Below, piece after piece: positions 18,392 to 26,932 of a stretch of 64,000 nt of DNA. A program made the translations under genes and the position numbers. The DNA is from JAMHWF01 sp048500255 (GTDB taxonomy: Bacteria; Pseudomonadota; Gammaproteobacteria; Burkholderiales; Burkholderiaceae_C), in contig JASNYH010000006.1 of NCBI GenBank assembly GCA_048500255.1, positions 124,001 to 188,000 on the forward strand, read 5' to 3'. Each line of letters begins with the position of its first letter. Position 1 is the stretch's first letter. The notes under the pieces are model-generated. The model worked only from the letters and a program-made list of their open reading frames with translations. It did not search any database and had not been told where the DNA came from.

Positions 18392-19969
18392 ATGCTGCCC
18401 GACCCCGACATCGCCTGGCGCGCCCTGCAGGCGCGCGACGCGCGCTTCGACGGGCGGCTGTTCGTCGGCGTCACGTCGACGGGCGTCTACTGCCGACCGA
18501 TCTGCCGCGTGCGCACGCCGCGGCGCGAGAACTGCCGCTGGTTCGAGACGGCGGCGCAGGCCGAGGCGCAGCGCTTCCGGCCCTGCCTCAAGTGCCGGCC
18601 CGAAGTGGCGCCGGGGCCGGGCCCGGCGTGGTCCGTGATGGATGCGACTCGGACGCTCGCGCGCCAGGCCGCCGAGCGGCTCGACGCGCTCGCAGGCGAG
18701 CCGGCCGACGACGAGGCCGGCGGCGCCCTCATCGCCGCGCTGGCCGCGCGGCTCGGCGTGACGGATCGCCACCTGCGGCGCATCTTCACTGCCGAGCACG
18801 GCGTGACGCCGCTGCAGTACGTGCAGACGCGCCGCCTGCTGCTCGCCAAGCAGCTGCTGACCGACAGCCGCCTGCCGGTGACGCAGGTCGCGCTGGCGAG
18901 CGGCTTTCGCAGCGTGCGCCGCTTCAACGCCGCCTTCGCGGCGCGCTACCGCCTCAGCCCGACACGGCTGCGGCGCGCCGGCGCCGCGGCACGCGACGGC
19001 ACGGCGGCCTGTGCGGCGGGCGCCGACGCGCGTGTCGAGCTGACGCTCGGCTGGCGGCCGCCCTTCGACGCGCGCTCGCTGATGGCCTTCTTCGCGCAGC
19101 GCGCGATCCCGGGCGTCGAGTCGGTCGACGTCGACGCGCTCGCGCTGCGCCGCAGCGTGCCGCCGGGCACGCTCGGCGATCACGCGGCGGGCTGGGTCGA
19201 GGCGCGGTTCGTGCCCGAGCGCGCGCAGCTGCGGCTGGCGCTGTCGCCGACGCTAGCCGGGGCCTGCGTGCGCGCCGCGCGGGTTGCGCGCCACTGGTTC
19301 GACCTCGACGCCGCGCCCGACGTGATCGATGCGGCGCTCGCCGGCATCGGCACGCGCCTGCCCGGCGAAGTGGCGGGAACGCGCCTGCCCGGCGCGTTGG
19401 ACGGCTTCGAGCTCGCCGTGCGCGCCGTCCTCGGCCAGCGCGTCACCGTCGCGGCGGCGCGCACGCTGGCAGCGCGCATCGCGCAGCGCTGGGGCACGCC
19501 GCTGGCGACGCCGTGGCGCGACGTGACGCTCGCCTTCCCGACGCCGGCCGTGCTGGCCGCCGCGCCGGCCGACGAGCTCGGCGCGCTCGGCGTGCTGCGC
19601 GTGCAAGCCGACGCGATCCGCGCGTTGGCCCGCGAGTGGCCGGCGCTGGCGAGCCTGGCCGCCGAGCCGCTGCCGCTCGACGCGCGCGCGCAGGCGCTCG
19701 TCGAGCGGCTCGACGCGCTGCCCGGCATCGGCGCCTGGACGGCGCACTACGTGGCGATGCGCTGGCTCGGCTGGCCCGACGCCTTTCCACCCGGCGACGT
19801 GGGCGTGCTCAATGCGCTCGGTCTCGGCCGCAGCGGGCGCGCGTTGCGCGACGCCGAGGCGCTGTCGCAGCCGTGGCGGCCCTGGCGCGCCTATGCCGTG
19901 CTGCGCCTGTGGCAGACGCCGACGACGACGACGCTCCTTCGTGGGGCCGACCAGGAGATCCGACCATGA
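18392..19969 (+). CDS. alkA: Ada-AraC-AlkA fusion: alkylation-responsive regulator and 3-methyladenine glycosylase
   Basis: A 525-residue protein joining three modules. Residues 1-80 are an Ada zinc domain with the four metal cysteines C34, C38, C65 and C68 (VYCRPIC...RPCLKC), which in Ada takes methyl groups from phosphotriesters. Residues about 95-190 are an AraC-type double helix-turn-helix (LTDSRLPVTQVALASGFRSVRRF). The rest is AlkA: N-terminal domain, then helix-hairpin-helix LPGIGAWTAHYVAMRW and the catalytic Asp at 469 (PPGDVGVL). It probably senses methylation, activates its own operon and excises alkylated purines. The stop overlaps the ogt start by ATGA. It is divergent from the LPS genes. 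Confidence 0.93.
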   Translation: MLPDPDIAWRALQARDARFDGRLFVGVTSTGVYCRPICRVRTPRRENCRWFETAAQAEAQRFRPCLKCRPEVAPGPGPAWSVMDATRTLARQAAERLDALAGEPADDEAGGALIAALAARLGVTDRHLRRIFTAEHGVTPLQYVQTRRLLLAKQLLTDSRLPVTQVALASGFRSVRRFNAAFAARYRLSPTRLRRAGAAARDGTAACAAGADARVELTLGWRPPFDARSLMAFFAQRAIPGVESVDVDALALRRSVPPGTLGDHAAGWVEARFVPERAQLRLALSPTLAGACVRAARVARHWFDLDAAPDVIDAALAGIGTRLPGEVAGTRLPGALDGFELAVRAVLGQRVTVAAARTLAARIAQRWGTPLATPWRDVTLAFPTPAVLAAAPADELGALGVLRVQADAIRALAREWPALASLAAEPLPLDARAQALVERLDALPGIGAWTAHYVAMRWLGWPDAFPPGDVGVLNALGLGRSGRALRDAEALSQPWRPWRAYAVLRLWQTPTTTTLLRGADQEIRP

Positions 19970-20547
19970 CGACCGCGACGACGACCCACTGCACCGCCTG
20001 GAGCCGCGCCGACACGCCGCTCGGCGCCGTGACGCTGGCGCGCAGCGCGACGGGGCTGGCGGGCCTGTGGTTCGACGGCCAGAAGCACGCGCCGCCGCCC
20101 GCGATCGACGCGCCGCGGCGCGACGACGACGCGTTGCTCGCCGAGGCGGCGCGCCAGTTGAGCGACTACTTCGCCGGCCGGCGCCGCTGCTTCGAGCTGC
20201 CGCTCGACGCGGCGGGCACGCCGTTCCAGCGCCGCGTGTGGCAGGCGCTCGGCGACATCCCGTGCGGCGCGACGACGAGCTACGGCGCGATCGCGGCGGC
20301 GCTCGGCGTGCCGCAGGCGCGGCGCGCCGTCGGCGCGGCGATCGGCCGCAATCCGATCGGCATCGTCGTGCCCTGCCATCGCGTGCTCGGCGGCGACGGT
20401 TCGATGACGGGCTACGCCGGCGGCCTCGAGCGCAAGGCGGCGCTGCTGCGGCTGGAGCAGGCTCTTGCGTCGCCCTCGCAATCGCAGCCGGCGCTGCGCC
20501 CGCGCGAAGCGGCCGCGCATCGCCGTGCGCGGCACGCCGCGGCCTGA
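19966..20547 (+). CDS. ogt: Methylated-DNA--protein-cysteine S-methyltransferase
   Basis: Suicide repair protein of 193 residues that takes alkyl groups from O6-alkylguanine. The active-site motif VVPCHRVLG places the acceptor cysteine at residue 137; the DNA-binding helix segment FQRRVWQALGDIPCGATTSY and GRNPIG precede it. The C-terminal ~25 residues are a basic, Ala/Arg-rich extension not typical of the family. ATG 19966 overlaps the AlkA stop and follows AGGAG, so both repair proteins are made from one message. Confidence 0.95.
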   Translation: MTTATTTHCTAWSRADTPLGAVTLARSATGLAGLWFDGQKHAPPPAIDAPRRDDDALLAEAARQLSDYFAGRRRCFELPLDAAGTPFQRRVWQALGDIPCGATTSYGAIAAALGVPQARRAVGAAIGRNPIGIVVPCHRVLGGDGSMTGYAGGLERKAALLRLEQALASPSQSQPALRPREAAAHRRARHAAA

Positions 20548-20551
20548 CGCG

Positions 20552-21451
20552 ATGCAGCCGCGCGACGCGCTGACGCTCGTCGCGCTGGCGGCGCTGTGGG
20601 GCGCCTCCTTCCTCTTCATGCGGCTGGGCGCGCGCGACTTCGGGGCCGTCGCGCTGGCCGCGCTGCGCGTGGCGATCGCCAGCGCCGTGCTGCTGCCGTT
20701 GCTGACGGCGCGCGGCGAGTGGCCGGTGCTGCGCCGCCACTGGCGCGCCGTGCTCGCCGTCGGCGTGCTCAGCTCGGCGCTGCCCTTCGTGCTGTTCGGC
20801 CATGCGGCGCTGACGCTGGGCGCGGGCACGATGTCGATCTTCAACGCGACGACGCCCCTGTGGGGCGCGCTCGTTGCCTGGCTGTGGCTGCGCGACGCGC
20901 TGACACCGCTGCGCATCGCGGGCCTCGCGCTCGGCTTCGCCGGCGTGCTCGGGCTGGCGTGGAGCCAGGCCGGCGCCGCGGCCGGAGCCAGCAGCGCGAA
21001 CGCGCTGGCGATCGCCGCGGCGCTCGGCGCGACGCTGAGCTACGGCATCGCGGCCAGCGCCACCAAGCGCCACCTGACAGGCGTCGCGCCTGTCGCGCTG
21101 GCGGCCGGCAGCCAGTTCGCCGCCGCCGCCGTGCTCGCCGTGCCGGCGCTGCTGGCCTGGCCCACGGCCGCGCCGGCGTCGACGGCGTGGGCGGCGGTGG
21201 CGGGCCTCGGCGTGCTGAGCACCGGCCTCGCCTACATCCTCTTCTTCCAGCTGATCGCGCGCGTGGGGCCGGCGAACGCGATCGCCGTCACCTACCTGAT
21301 CCCCGTGTTCGCGATGCTGTGGGGCTGGCTGCTGCTCGGCGAGCGCGTCACGGCGCCGATGCTCGCCGGCGCCGCCGTCGTGCTGGCAGGCACGGCGCTG
21401 GCGACGGGCGTCGTGCGCGGTCGCCAGCGCGACGCGGCACGCGCGACGTGA
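20552..21451 (+). CDS. EamA (DMT superfamily) transporter
   Basis: A 299-residue inner-membrane protein with ten hydrophobic segments in two EamA repeats: the first opens with LVALAALWGASFLFMRLGA, the second near LAIAAALGATLSYGIAASATKRH. EamA members export metabolites or amino acids, but the substrate cannot be read. The gene begins four bases after the ogt stop, so it may be co-transcribed with the repair genes. Start ATG 20552 is chosen because the upstream in-frame extension is arginine-rich and unlike a transporter. Confidence 0.88.
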   Translation: MQPRDALTLVALAALWGASFLFMRLGARDFGAVALAALRVAIASAVLLPLLTARGEWPVLRRHWRAVLAVGVLSSALPFVLFGHAALTLGAGTMSIFNATTPLWGALVAWLWLRDALTPLRIAGLALGFAGVLGLAWSQAGAAAGASSANALAIAAALGATLSYGIAASATKRHLTGVAPVALAAGSQFAAAAVLAVPALLAWPTAAPASTAWAAVAGLGVLSTGLAYILFFQLIARVGPANAIAVTYLIPVFAMLWGWLLLGERVTAPMLAGAAVVLAGTALATGVVRGRQRDAARAT

Positions 21452-21469
21452 CGCCGCTCGTGCGACGCG

Positions 21470-22405
21470 CTACAGCGACTCGATCGTTCGCACCATGCGC
21501 CGGCGCAGCTCGACGTCGGGCAGCCGCCCGCGCAGCGCGCCGATGTTCTCTCTCATGTGATCGGGGTTCGAAGTCGCCGGGATCGCGCAAGTGACGGCCG
21601 GGTGCGACACGATGAACTTGAGGAAGAACTGCGCCCAGTTCGCGGCGTCGAGTTCGCGCGCCCACGCCGGCAGCGGCCGGCCGCGCACGACGTCGAACAG
21701 GTCGCCGCCGTCGAACGGCCGGTTGGCGATGACGGCGATGCCACGTTCTGCGCACAGCGGCAGCAACCGCTGCTCGGCGCTGCGGTCGGCCAGGCTGTAC
21801 GTGAACTGCGCGACGTCGACGCGTTCGCTTGTCAGCGCGCGCTCCATCTCGTCGTGGCGGCGGCCGTGCGACGTCGTCAGGCCGATGTAGCGCACGCGGT
21901 GCGCACTGCGCTGCTCGCGCAGCGTCGCCAGGTGCGTCGGCCAGTCGACGAGGTTGTGGACTTGCACCAGGTCGAGCCGCTCGACGCCCCACAGCCGCAG
22001 CGAGCGCTCGAGCTGCAAGACGCCGAGCGCGCGCCCCGGCGTCCAGATCTTGGTCGCAGCGAAGGCCGGCTCGCGCCGCGCGGTGCGCGCGAGCAGCTCG
22101 CCGATCACGGTCTCGGCGCGGCCGTACATCGGCGACGAGTCGATCAGCGTGCCGCCGCCGTCGAAGAAGCGCTGCAACACCGGCGCGAGCGGCCGCCCAT
22201 CGGGCGCGTTGAACGTGAGCCAGGTGCCGACGCCGATCGCGGGCACGAGCTCACCGGTCGACGGAATCGGGCGGCGCAGGCGCGCATCGGCGGCGGCAGG
22301 CTCGGCGTGCGCCGGCGCGGCGGCCAGCGACGCGGCGGCGGCGACTAACAGGCGGCGGCGCGTGCGGTCGCAGCGCGGCGCTGCGGGCGGCGTGCGCGGC
22401 GTCAT
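21470..22405 (-). CDS. Aldo/keto reductase with twin-arginine signal
   Basis: A 311-residue NADPH-type aldo/keto reductase. Catalytic tetrad positions are visible: Asp and Tyr in LIDSSPMYGR, Lys in AATKIW and His in VQVHNLVD; the C terminus has the nucleotide-site segment AIPATSNPDHMRENIGA. The N terminus carries a basic RTRRRLL followed by a hydrophobic Ala-rich stretch and AAAPAHA cleavage site, which looks like a Tat signal, so the enzyme would be exported folded with its cofactor. ATG 22405 overlaps the stop of the phosphatase gene by ATGA. Confidence 0.88.
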   Translation of the reverse strand: MTPRTPPAAPRCDRTRRRLLVAAAASLAAAPAHAEPAAADARLRRPIPSTGELVPAIGVGTWLTFNAPDGRPLAPVLQRFFDGGGTLIDSSPMYGRAETVIGELLARTARREPAFAATKIWTPGRALGVLQLERSLRLWGVERLDLVQVHNLVDWPTHLATLREQRSAHRVRYIGLTTSHGRRHDEMERALTSERVDVAQFTYSLADRSAEQRLLPLCAERGIAVIANRPFDGGDLFDVVRGRPLPAWARELDAANWAQFFLKFIVSHPAVTCAIPATSNPDHMRENIGALRGRLPDVELRRRMVRTIESL

Positions 22406-23016
22406 CGCAGTGGCGCCGGCATGGCGCGGCCAATGGTTTGCAGCGTCCCGTCGTTGCGCGCGCGCACGACGACGATCTCGCCCGATGCAGGATGCATGCC
22501 GGTCAGCGCGAGGATGTTGGCGCCGTGCGTCACGACGACGAGCGTGCCCGGCCCGCGCCACGGCGCGAGGCGCGTCCGGCCGTCGCGCACGAGGCGGTCG
22601 CGCTGGTCGGCGAGCACTTGCACGTTGCCGAAGACGGCGTCGACCTGCGGCTCGCCGGCGCCGAGCAGGCGCGCCGTCTCCAGACAGCGGCACCACGGCG
22701 ACGCGACGAGTCGACCGATGTCGATACGCTCGGCGCGCAGGCGCGCACCGGCGGCGAGCGCATCGGCTCGCCCGCGCTCGCTCAGGTTTCGCTGCGTCGC
22801 GCAGTCGTCGAGCCGCCAGCCCGGGGGATCGCCGATGCCGGGCGCGTCGGCGTGGCGCATCAGCGCGATCGCGCCGCCGGCGCGCAGGGCCTGCCATGCG
22901 GCGCTCCCGTCGTCGGCGCCCGCGGCCGGCGCAGCGGCCGCGAACAGCAGCAGTGCGAGCCACGCGCACGACGCGAGTGCTGCGGCGACGAGGCGCGAGC
23001 GAAAGGCGTTGGGCAC
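22402..23016 (-). CDS. Exported histidine phosphatase family protein
   Basis: A 204-residue member of the phosphoglycerate-mutase-like superfamily. The phosphohistidine motif is IALMRHADAPG; NLSERGRADALAAGARL and SPWCRCLETARLLG follow, and the second catalytic histidine lies in VVVTHGANILALTG. A hydrophobic N-terminal segment (LASCAWLALLLFAAAAPAAG) indicates export. No ATG precedes it in a sensible place; GTG at 23016 is my choice and GTG at 23046 is possible. Translation is coupled to the aldo/keto reductase gene. Substrate unknown. Confidence 0.83.
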   Translation of the reverse strand: MPNAFRSRLVAAALASCAWLALLLFAAAAPAAGADDGSAAWQALRAGGAIALMRHADAPGIGDPPGWRLDDCATQRNLSERGRADALAAGARLRAERIDIGRLVASPWCRCLETARLLGAGEPQVDAVFGNVQVLADQRDRLVRDGRTRLAPWRGPGTLVVVTHGANILALTGMHPASGEIVVVRARNDGTLQTIGRAMPAPLR

Positions 23017-23145
23017 GTCGAGGAATCCGGCTACCGCTGGTAACACCTGCAGTGTGCGCGCAGGCGGCAAGACCCGGTCGGCGGCGGGTCCGAGGCCACG
23101 CCGCGATGTAACCTCGGGGGCTGGGATTTCTGACCCCGTCGCCCC

Positions 23146-23844
23146 ATGCTCGGAACCTTCAAGCCCGTCGCCTACGACCCCTACCGCCGCCAACGCAAGG
23201 TCCGCGTGCCGCGCTGGCTCGTGCTGCTCGTCGCCGGCATCGCCGCCGGCGCCGGCGCCGTGATCGTCGTGCAGGAGCGCTATCTGCCGCCGCGCCTGTC
23301 GGCCGGCGAGTCGAGCCGCCTGCAGGCGGCCTACGAACAGGCCGACGCCGACCGGCGCCGCCTGACCGCCGAGCTGCAGTCGGCGACGCAGAAGCGCGAT
23401 GCCGCGCTCGCCGAGCAGAAGACGCTCGCCGACGAGCTGGCGCAGACGCGCCGGCTCGCCGACGACTTGCGCGGCGACCTCGCGACGGTGATCGGCTCGC
23501 TGCCGCCCGATCCGCGCGGCGGCGCGGTCGAGATCCGCGCCGCGCGCTTCTCTGCACGCGGCGATGCCCTCGCCTACGACGTGACGCTGTCGCGCCCCAA
23601 GGCCGGCGCGAAGCCACTCGCCGGCGTGCTGCAGTTCGTCGTCGCCGGCGCGTCGGCGAAAGGCGGCGGCGCGAGCGAGGCGCACATCACCTCCAGGCCG
23701 GTGCCGGTGTCGCTCGGTGCCTACGACGTGCTGCGCGGCAGCGTCGACCTGCCCGACGGCTTCAAGCCGCGGCAGACGACGATCCAGGTGCTCGACAAGC
23801 CCGGTGGTGCACGCCTGGGCATGCGCGTCATCAACGTCGACTGA
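23146..23844 (+). CDS. Hypothetical membrane-anchored coiled-coil protein (DUF6776-like)
   Basis: A 232-residue protein with a short basic cytoplasmic start, one transmembrane helix (about residues 24-45, WLVLLVAGIAAGAGAVIVV), a coiled coil (about 60-115) and a C-terminal beta-rich domain ending LDKPGGARLGMRVINVD. I know this layout from a family of unknown function found in beta- and gammaproteobacteria (DUF6776 by recollection). The job may be structural at the inner membrane. It is divergent from the phosphatase gene and is followed by the terminator hairpin shared with the tRNA operon. Confidence 0.75.
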   Translation: MLGTFKPVAYDPYRRQRKVRVPRWLVLLVAGIAAGAGAVIVVQERYLPPRLSAGESSRLQAAYEQADADRRRLTAELQSATQKRDAALAEQKTLADELAQTRRLADDLRGDLATVIGSLPPDPRGGAVEIRAARFSARGDALAYDVTLSRPKAGAKPLAGVLQFVVAGASAKGGGASEAHITSRPVPVSLGAYDVLRGSVDLPDGFKPRQTTIQVLDKPGGARLGMRVINVD

Positions 23845-23863
23845 CGCAACGCCACAGAAAGAA

Positions 23864-23898
23864 AAACGCCTTGCAGATCGCTGATCTGCAAGGCGTTT
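23864..23898 (-). terminator. Intrinsic terminator of the tRNA operon (perhaps bidirectional)
   Basis: A perfect 16-base inverted repeat (23864-23879 with 23883-23898) around a three-base loop. Read on the minus strand, the stem is followed by a T-rich run (TTTTTCTTTC), so it should end transcription leaving tRNA-Asp. On the plus strand the 3' side reads TTTCGATTT, so it may also stop transcripts from the upstream membrane-protein gene. Confidence 0.88.
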
Positions 23899-23903
23899 CG
23901 ATT

Positions 23904-23980
23904 TGGCGGAGCGGACGGGGCTCGAACCCGCGACCCCCGGCGTGACAGGCCGGTATTCTAACCAACTGAACTACCGCTCC
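23904..23980 (-). tRNA. tRNA-Asp (GTC)
   Basis: A 77-nucleotide cloverleaf with encoded CCA. The acceptor stem pairs GGAGCGG with CCGCTCC; the anticodon loop reads CTGTCAC with anticodon GTC; the T loop is TTCGAGC. It is the last gene of a three-tRNA minus-strand operon, 5 bases upstream of the terminator stem. Confidence 0.97.
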
Positions 23981-24026
23981 GCGCGGCCGGCGGCTTTCGC
24001 ATCGCTGCGCAAGTGCTGCCGAAACT

Positions 24027-24102
24027 TGGCGTCCCCTAGGGGATTCGAACCCCTGTAATCACCGTGAAAGGGTGGTGTCCTAGGCCTCTAGACGAAGGGG
24101 AC
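24027..24102 (-). tRNA. tRNA-Glu (TTC)
   Basis: A 76-nucleotide tRNA with encoded CCA. The acceptor arm GTCCCCT pairs with AGGGGAC; anticodon loop CTTTCAC gives TTC; T loop TTCGAAT. It is the middle gene of the operon and lies only about 150 bases from gltX, the gene for the synthetase that charges it. Confidence 0.97.
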
Positions 24103-24133
24103 TGGTTCTTCGCCGACTTGGACTTCGCCGCAT

Positions 24134-24209
<76 letters not shown>

Positions 24210-24247
24210 TCGAGGTTCGCAACCGACGCTGTCCAAGCGAGAACGCG

Positions 24248-24253
24248 ATTATA
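24248..24253 (-). promoter_or_regulatory. -10 box (TATAAT) of the tRNA operon, inside the gltX stop
   Basis: A consensus TATAAT on the minus strand, 38 bases before the 5' end of tRNA-Ala; its TAA is the gltX stop codon. The bases just downstream (CGCG) form a GC-rich discriminator as in stringently controlled stable-RNA promoters. A -35 is not convincing: TTGCGG lies upstream at a long 19-base spacing. Confidence 0.6.
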
Positions 24254-25694
24254 GCGAGACTTTCGAGGCGGCCCGCAAGCGCATCTCCACCACCTCGCGA
24301 GGGAACAGCGCGAGCACGGCGTCGATCGACGGCGTCTGCGCGCGGCCGAACACGAGCACGCGCACGGCCATCGCGAGTTGCGGCATCTTGAGACCGTGCG
24401 CAGCGATCGTCTCCTTGATCGTCTGCGCGATCGCGGCTTTGCTCCATTCGCACGCGGCGAGCTTGTCGCGCAGCGCCGCGAGCGCAGGCTGCACCGCGAG
24501 CGTCACGTGCGTCGCGAGCTCGTCGGCCGAGGGATGCACGTCGCCGAGGTAGGGCGCAATCCAATCGGCCAGCTCGACCAGCGTCGCGCAGCGGTCCTTG
24601 AACAGCGCGATCGCCGCCGCGAGGTCGAGCGACGCGGGCACCGCCGTGCCGTGCTGCACCCAGCGCTGACGCAGCAGCGCGGCGAGCTCGTCGTCGGGCG
24701 TCGCCTTCAGGTGCTGGGCGCCGACCCAACGCAGCTTGGCCTCGTCGAACTGCGCCGCGCTGCGGCCGAGGTGATCGAGATCGAACCACTGCACGAACTG
24801 CTCGCGGCTGAAGATCTCGTCGTCGCCGTGGCTCCAGCCGAGGCGCGCCAGATAATTGACCACCGCCTCGGCGAGGTAGCCCTCGTCGCGGTATTGCGTC
24901 ACCGGCTTGGCACCGTGGCGCTTGCTCATCTTCTCGCCGTGCTCGTTGAGCACCGTCGGCAGGTGCGCATAGACCGGCGGCTCGGCGCCAAGCGCGCGAA
25001 AGATGTTGATCTGGCGCGGCGTGTTGTTGACGTGGTCGTCGCCGCGGATCACGTGCGTGATCGCCATGTCGAGGTCATCGACGACGACGCAGAAGTTGTA
25101 CGTCGGCGGGCCGATCGCGTCGGCGCCGTCCGACGCGTCTGCCGGAGCCGGCCGCGCAATGACGAGGTCGTCGAGCTCGTCGTTGGCGATCTCGACGCGG
25201 CCCTTGACCTTGTCGTCCCAGACGACGGAGCCTCCGATCGGGTTGCGGAAGCGGATCACGGGCTGCACGCTCGCGGGCACCGGCGGCAGCGCCTTGCCGG
25301 GTTCGGGGCGCCAGGTGCCGTCGTAGCGCGGCTTCTGCTTCGCGGCCATCTGGCGCTCGCGCAGCGCGTCGAGCTCGGCGGGCTGCATGTAGCAGCGATA
25401 CGCGAGCCCGCGCTCGACGAGTTGCGCCACGACCTCCTTGTAGCGCGCCATGCGTTGCATCTGGTAGTACGGGCCCTCGTCGGGGTCGAGGCCGAGCCAG
25501 CGCATGCTCTCGAGGATGACGTCGACCGCCGCCTGCGACGAGCGCTCGACGTCGGTGTCCTCGATGCGCAGGATGAAGACGCCGCCGTGGGCGCGCGCGA
25601 AGGCCCACGGATAGAGCGCCGAGCGGATGTTGCCGAGGTGGATGAAGCCCGTCGGCGACGGTGCGAAACGCGTGCGGACCTGCAGCTTGCTCAT
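24249..25694 (-). CDS. gltX: Glutamyl-tRNA synthetase
   Basis: Class I synthetase of 481 residues that charges tRNA-Glu. The HIGH-equivalent motif is in FAPSPTGFIHLGN near the N terminus and the KMSKR loop is GEKMSKRHGA. The catalytic domain is followed by the helical anticodon-binding domain (from about residue 330) ending KVSL. Start ATG 25694 overlaps the metZ stop by ATGA, so it is translated with metZ. The downstream tRNA operon starts from a promoter embedded in the stop codon. Confidence 0.97.
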   Translation of the reverse strand: MSKLQVRTRFAPSPTGFIHLGNIRSALYPWAFARAHGGVFILRIEDTDVERSSQAAVDVILESMRWLGLDPDEGPYYQMQRMARYKEVVAQLVERGLAYRCYMQPAELDALRERQMAAKQKPRYDGTWRPEPGKALPPVPASVQPVIRFRNPIGGSVVWDDKVKGRVEIANDELDDLVIARPAPADASDGADAIGPPTYNFCVVVDDLDMAITHVIRGDDHVNNTPRQINIFRALGAEPPVYAHLPTVLNEHGEKMSKRHGAKPVTQYRDEGYLAEAVVNYLARLGWSHGDDEIFSREQFVQWFDLDHLGRSAAQFDEAKLRWVGAQHLKATPDDELAALLRQRWVQHGTAVPASLDLAAAIALFKDRCATLVELADWIAPYLGDVHPSADELATHVTLAVQPALAALRDKLAACEWSKAAIAQTIKETIAAHGLKMPQLAMAVRVLVFGRAQTPSIDAVLALFPREVVEMRLRAASKVSL

Positions 25695-26932
25695 CGCGCC
25701 AGCGTGTCGAGCCCGGCGAGCAGGTCGCCCTTCAGGTCCTCGACGTCTTCGAGCCCGACGGCCAGGCGCACCATGCCCTGCACAATGCCGGCCGCTTGGC
25801 GCTGCTCTTCGGTCAGACGGCCGTGCGACGTGCTCGCCGGATGCGTGATCGTCGTCTTGGTGTCGCCGAGATTGGCCGTGATCGAGCAGATGCGCGTGCT
25901 GTCGATGACGTGGAAGGCATTGGCGCGCGCAGCATCGGGCGCGTCGCCGCGCACGACGAACGACACGACGGCGCCGCCCGCGCCCGACTGCTGCGCCATC
26001 GCCAGCGCGTGCTGCGGATGAGACGCGAGCCCCGGGTAGTAGACGCGCGCGACCTGCGGCTGCGCCTCGAGCCAGGCCGCGATCTGCGCGGCGCGTGCGC
26101 TCTGCTCGCGCATGCGGATCGACAGCGTCTCCAGGCCCTTGAGCACGACCCAGGCGTTGAACGGCGACAGCGACATGCCGACGCTGCGCATCAGCGGAAC
26201 CAGCTTGCCGTCGACGATGTCTTCGCTGCCGCACACGGCGCCGGCGAGCACGCGCCCCTGGCCGTCGAGATACTTCGTGCCCGAGTGGATCACGAGGTCG
26301 GCGCCGTACTCGGCCGGGCGCTGCAGCGCCGGCGTGCAGAAGCAGTTGTCGACGGCGAGCAGCGCGCCGGCACCGTGTGCCAGCTCGGCCAGCGCGCGGA
26401 TGTCGCACACCTCGGTCAGCGGGTTGCTCGGCGTCTCGGCGAACAGCAGCTTCGTCGTCGGGCGGATCGCGCGCCGCCACTCGGCGACGTCGGTCTGCGA
26501 CACGAAGCTCGTCTCGACGCCGAACCGGGCGAAGTCGCTGCCCAGCAGCTTGATCGTCGCGCCGAACACGCTCTGCGAACAGACGACGTGGTCGCCCGCC
26601 TTCAGCAGCCCCATGACGACGAGGGCGATCGCGCTCATGCCGCTCGACGTGGCGATGCACGCCGGCAGGCCTTCGAGCGCGGCGAGGCGACGCTCCATCA
26701 TCATCACCGTCGGATTGGTGAAGCGCGTGTAGACGAAAGCCTCTTCCTCGTTGGCGAAGCGCGCGGCGGCCGTCGCTGCGTCCGGGTGGACGAAGCTGCT
26801 GGTGAGGAACAGCGCCTCCGAGTTCTCGCCCCACGGGCTCGGCGGCAGGCCCTCGCGCACGGCGCGCGTGTCGAGCCGGGCATCGGCCGGCAGCTCGACG
26901 CGCAGAATCGTCTTGCGATCGCCCCCGCTCAT
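25691..26932 (-). CDS. metZ: O-succinylhomoserine sulfhydrylase
   Basis: PLP enzyme of the Cys/Met-metabolism family, 413 residues, that makes homocysteine from O-succinylhomoserine and sulfide. Family segments are YTRFTNPTVMMMERRLAALEG, SSGMSAI, AETPSNPLTEV, AVDNCFCTP and the PLP-lysine region HSGTKYLDGQGRV. The purF-metZ-gltX setting fits the Burkholderiales metZ. Two ATGs with ribosome sites exist: 26932 (after AAGGGA, chosen) and 26992 (after GGAGGG), the second lying in the duplicated unit described separately and adding 20 repeat-encoded residues. Confidence 0.95.
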   Translation of the reverse strand: MSGGDRKTILRVELPADARLDTRAVREGLPPSPWGENSEALFLTSSFVHPDAATAAARFANEEEAFVYTRFTNPTVMMMERRLAALEGLPACIATSSGMSAIALVVMGLLKAGDHVVCSQSVFGATIKLLGSDFARFGVETSFVSQTDVAEWRRAIRPTTKLLFAETPSNPLTEVCDIRALAELAHGAGALLAVDNCFCTPALQRPAEYGADLVIHSGTKYLDGQGRVLAGAVCGSEDIVDGKLVPLMRSVGMSLSPFNAWVVLKGLETLSIRMREQSARAAQIAAWLEAQPQVARVYYPGLASHPQHALAMAQQSGAGGAVVSFVVRGDAPDAARANAFHVIDSTRICSITANLGDTKTTITHPASTSHGRLTEEQRQAAGIVQGMVRLAVGLEDVEDLKGDLLAGLDTLAR

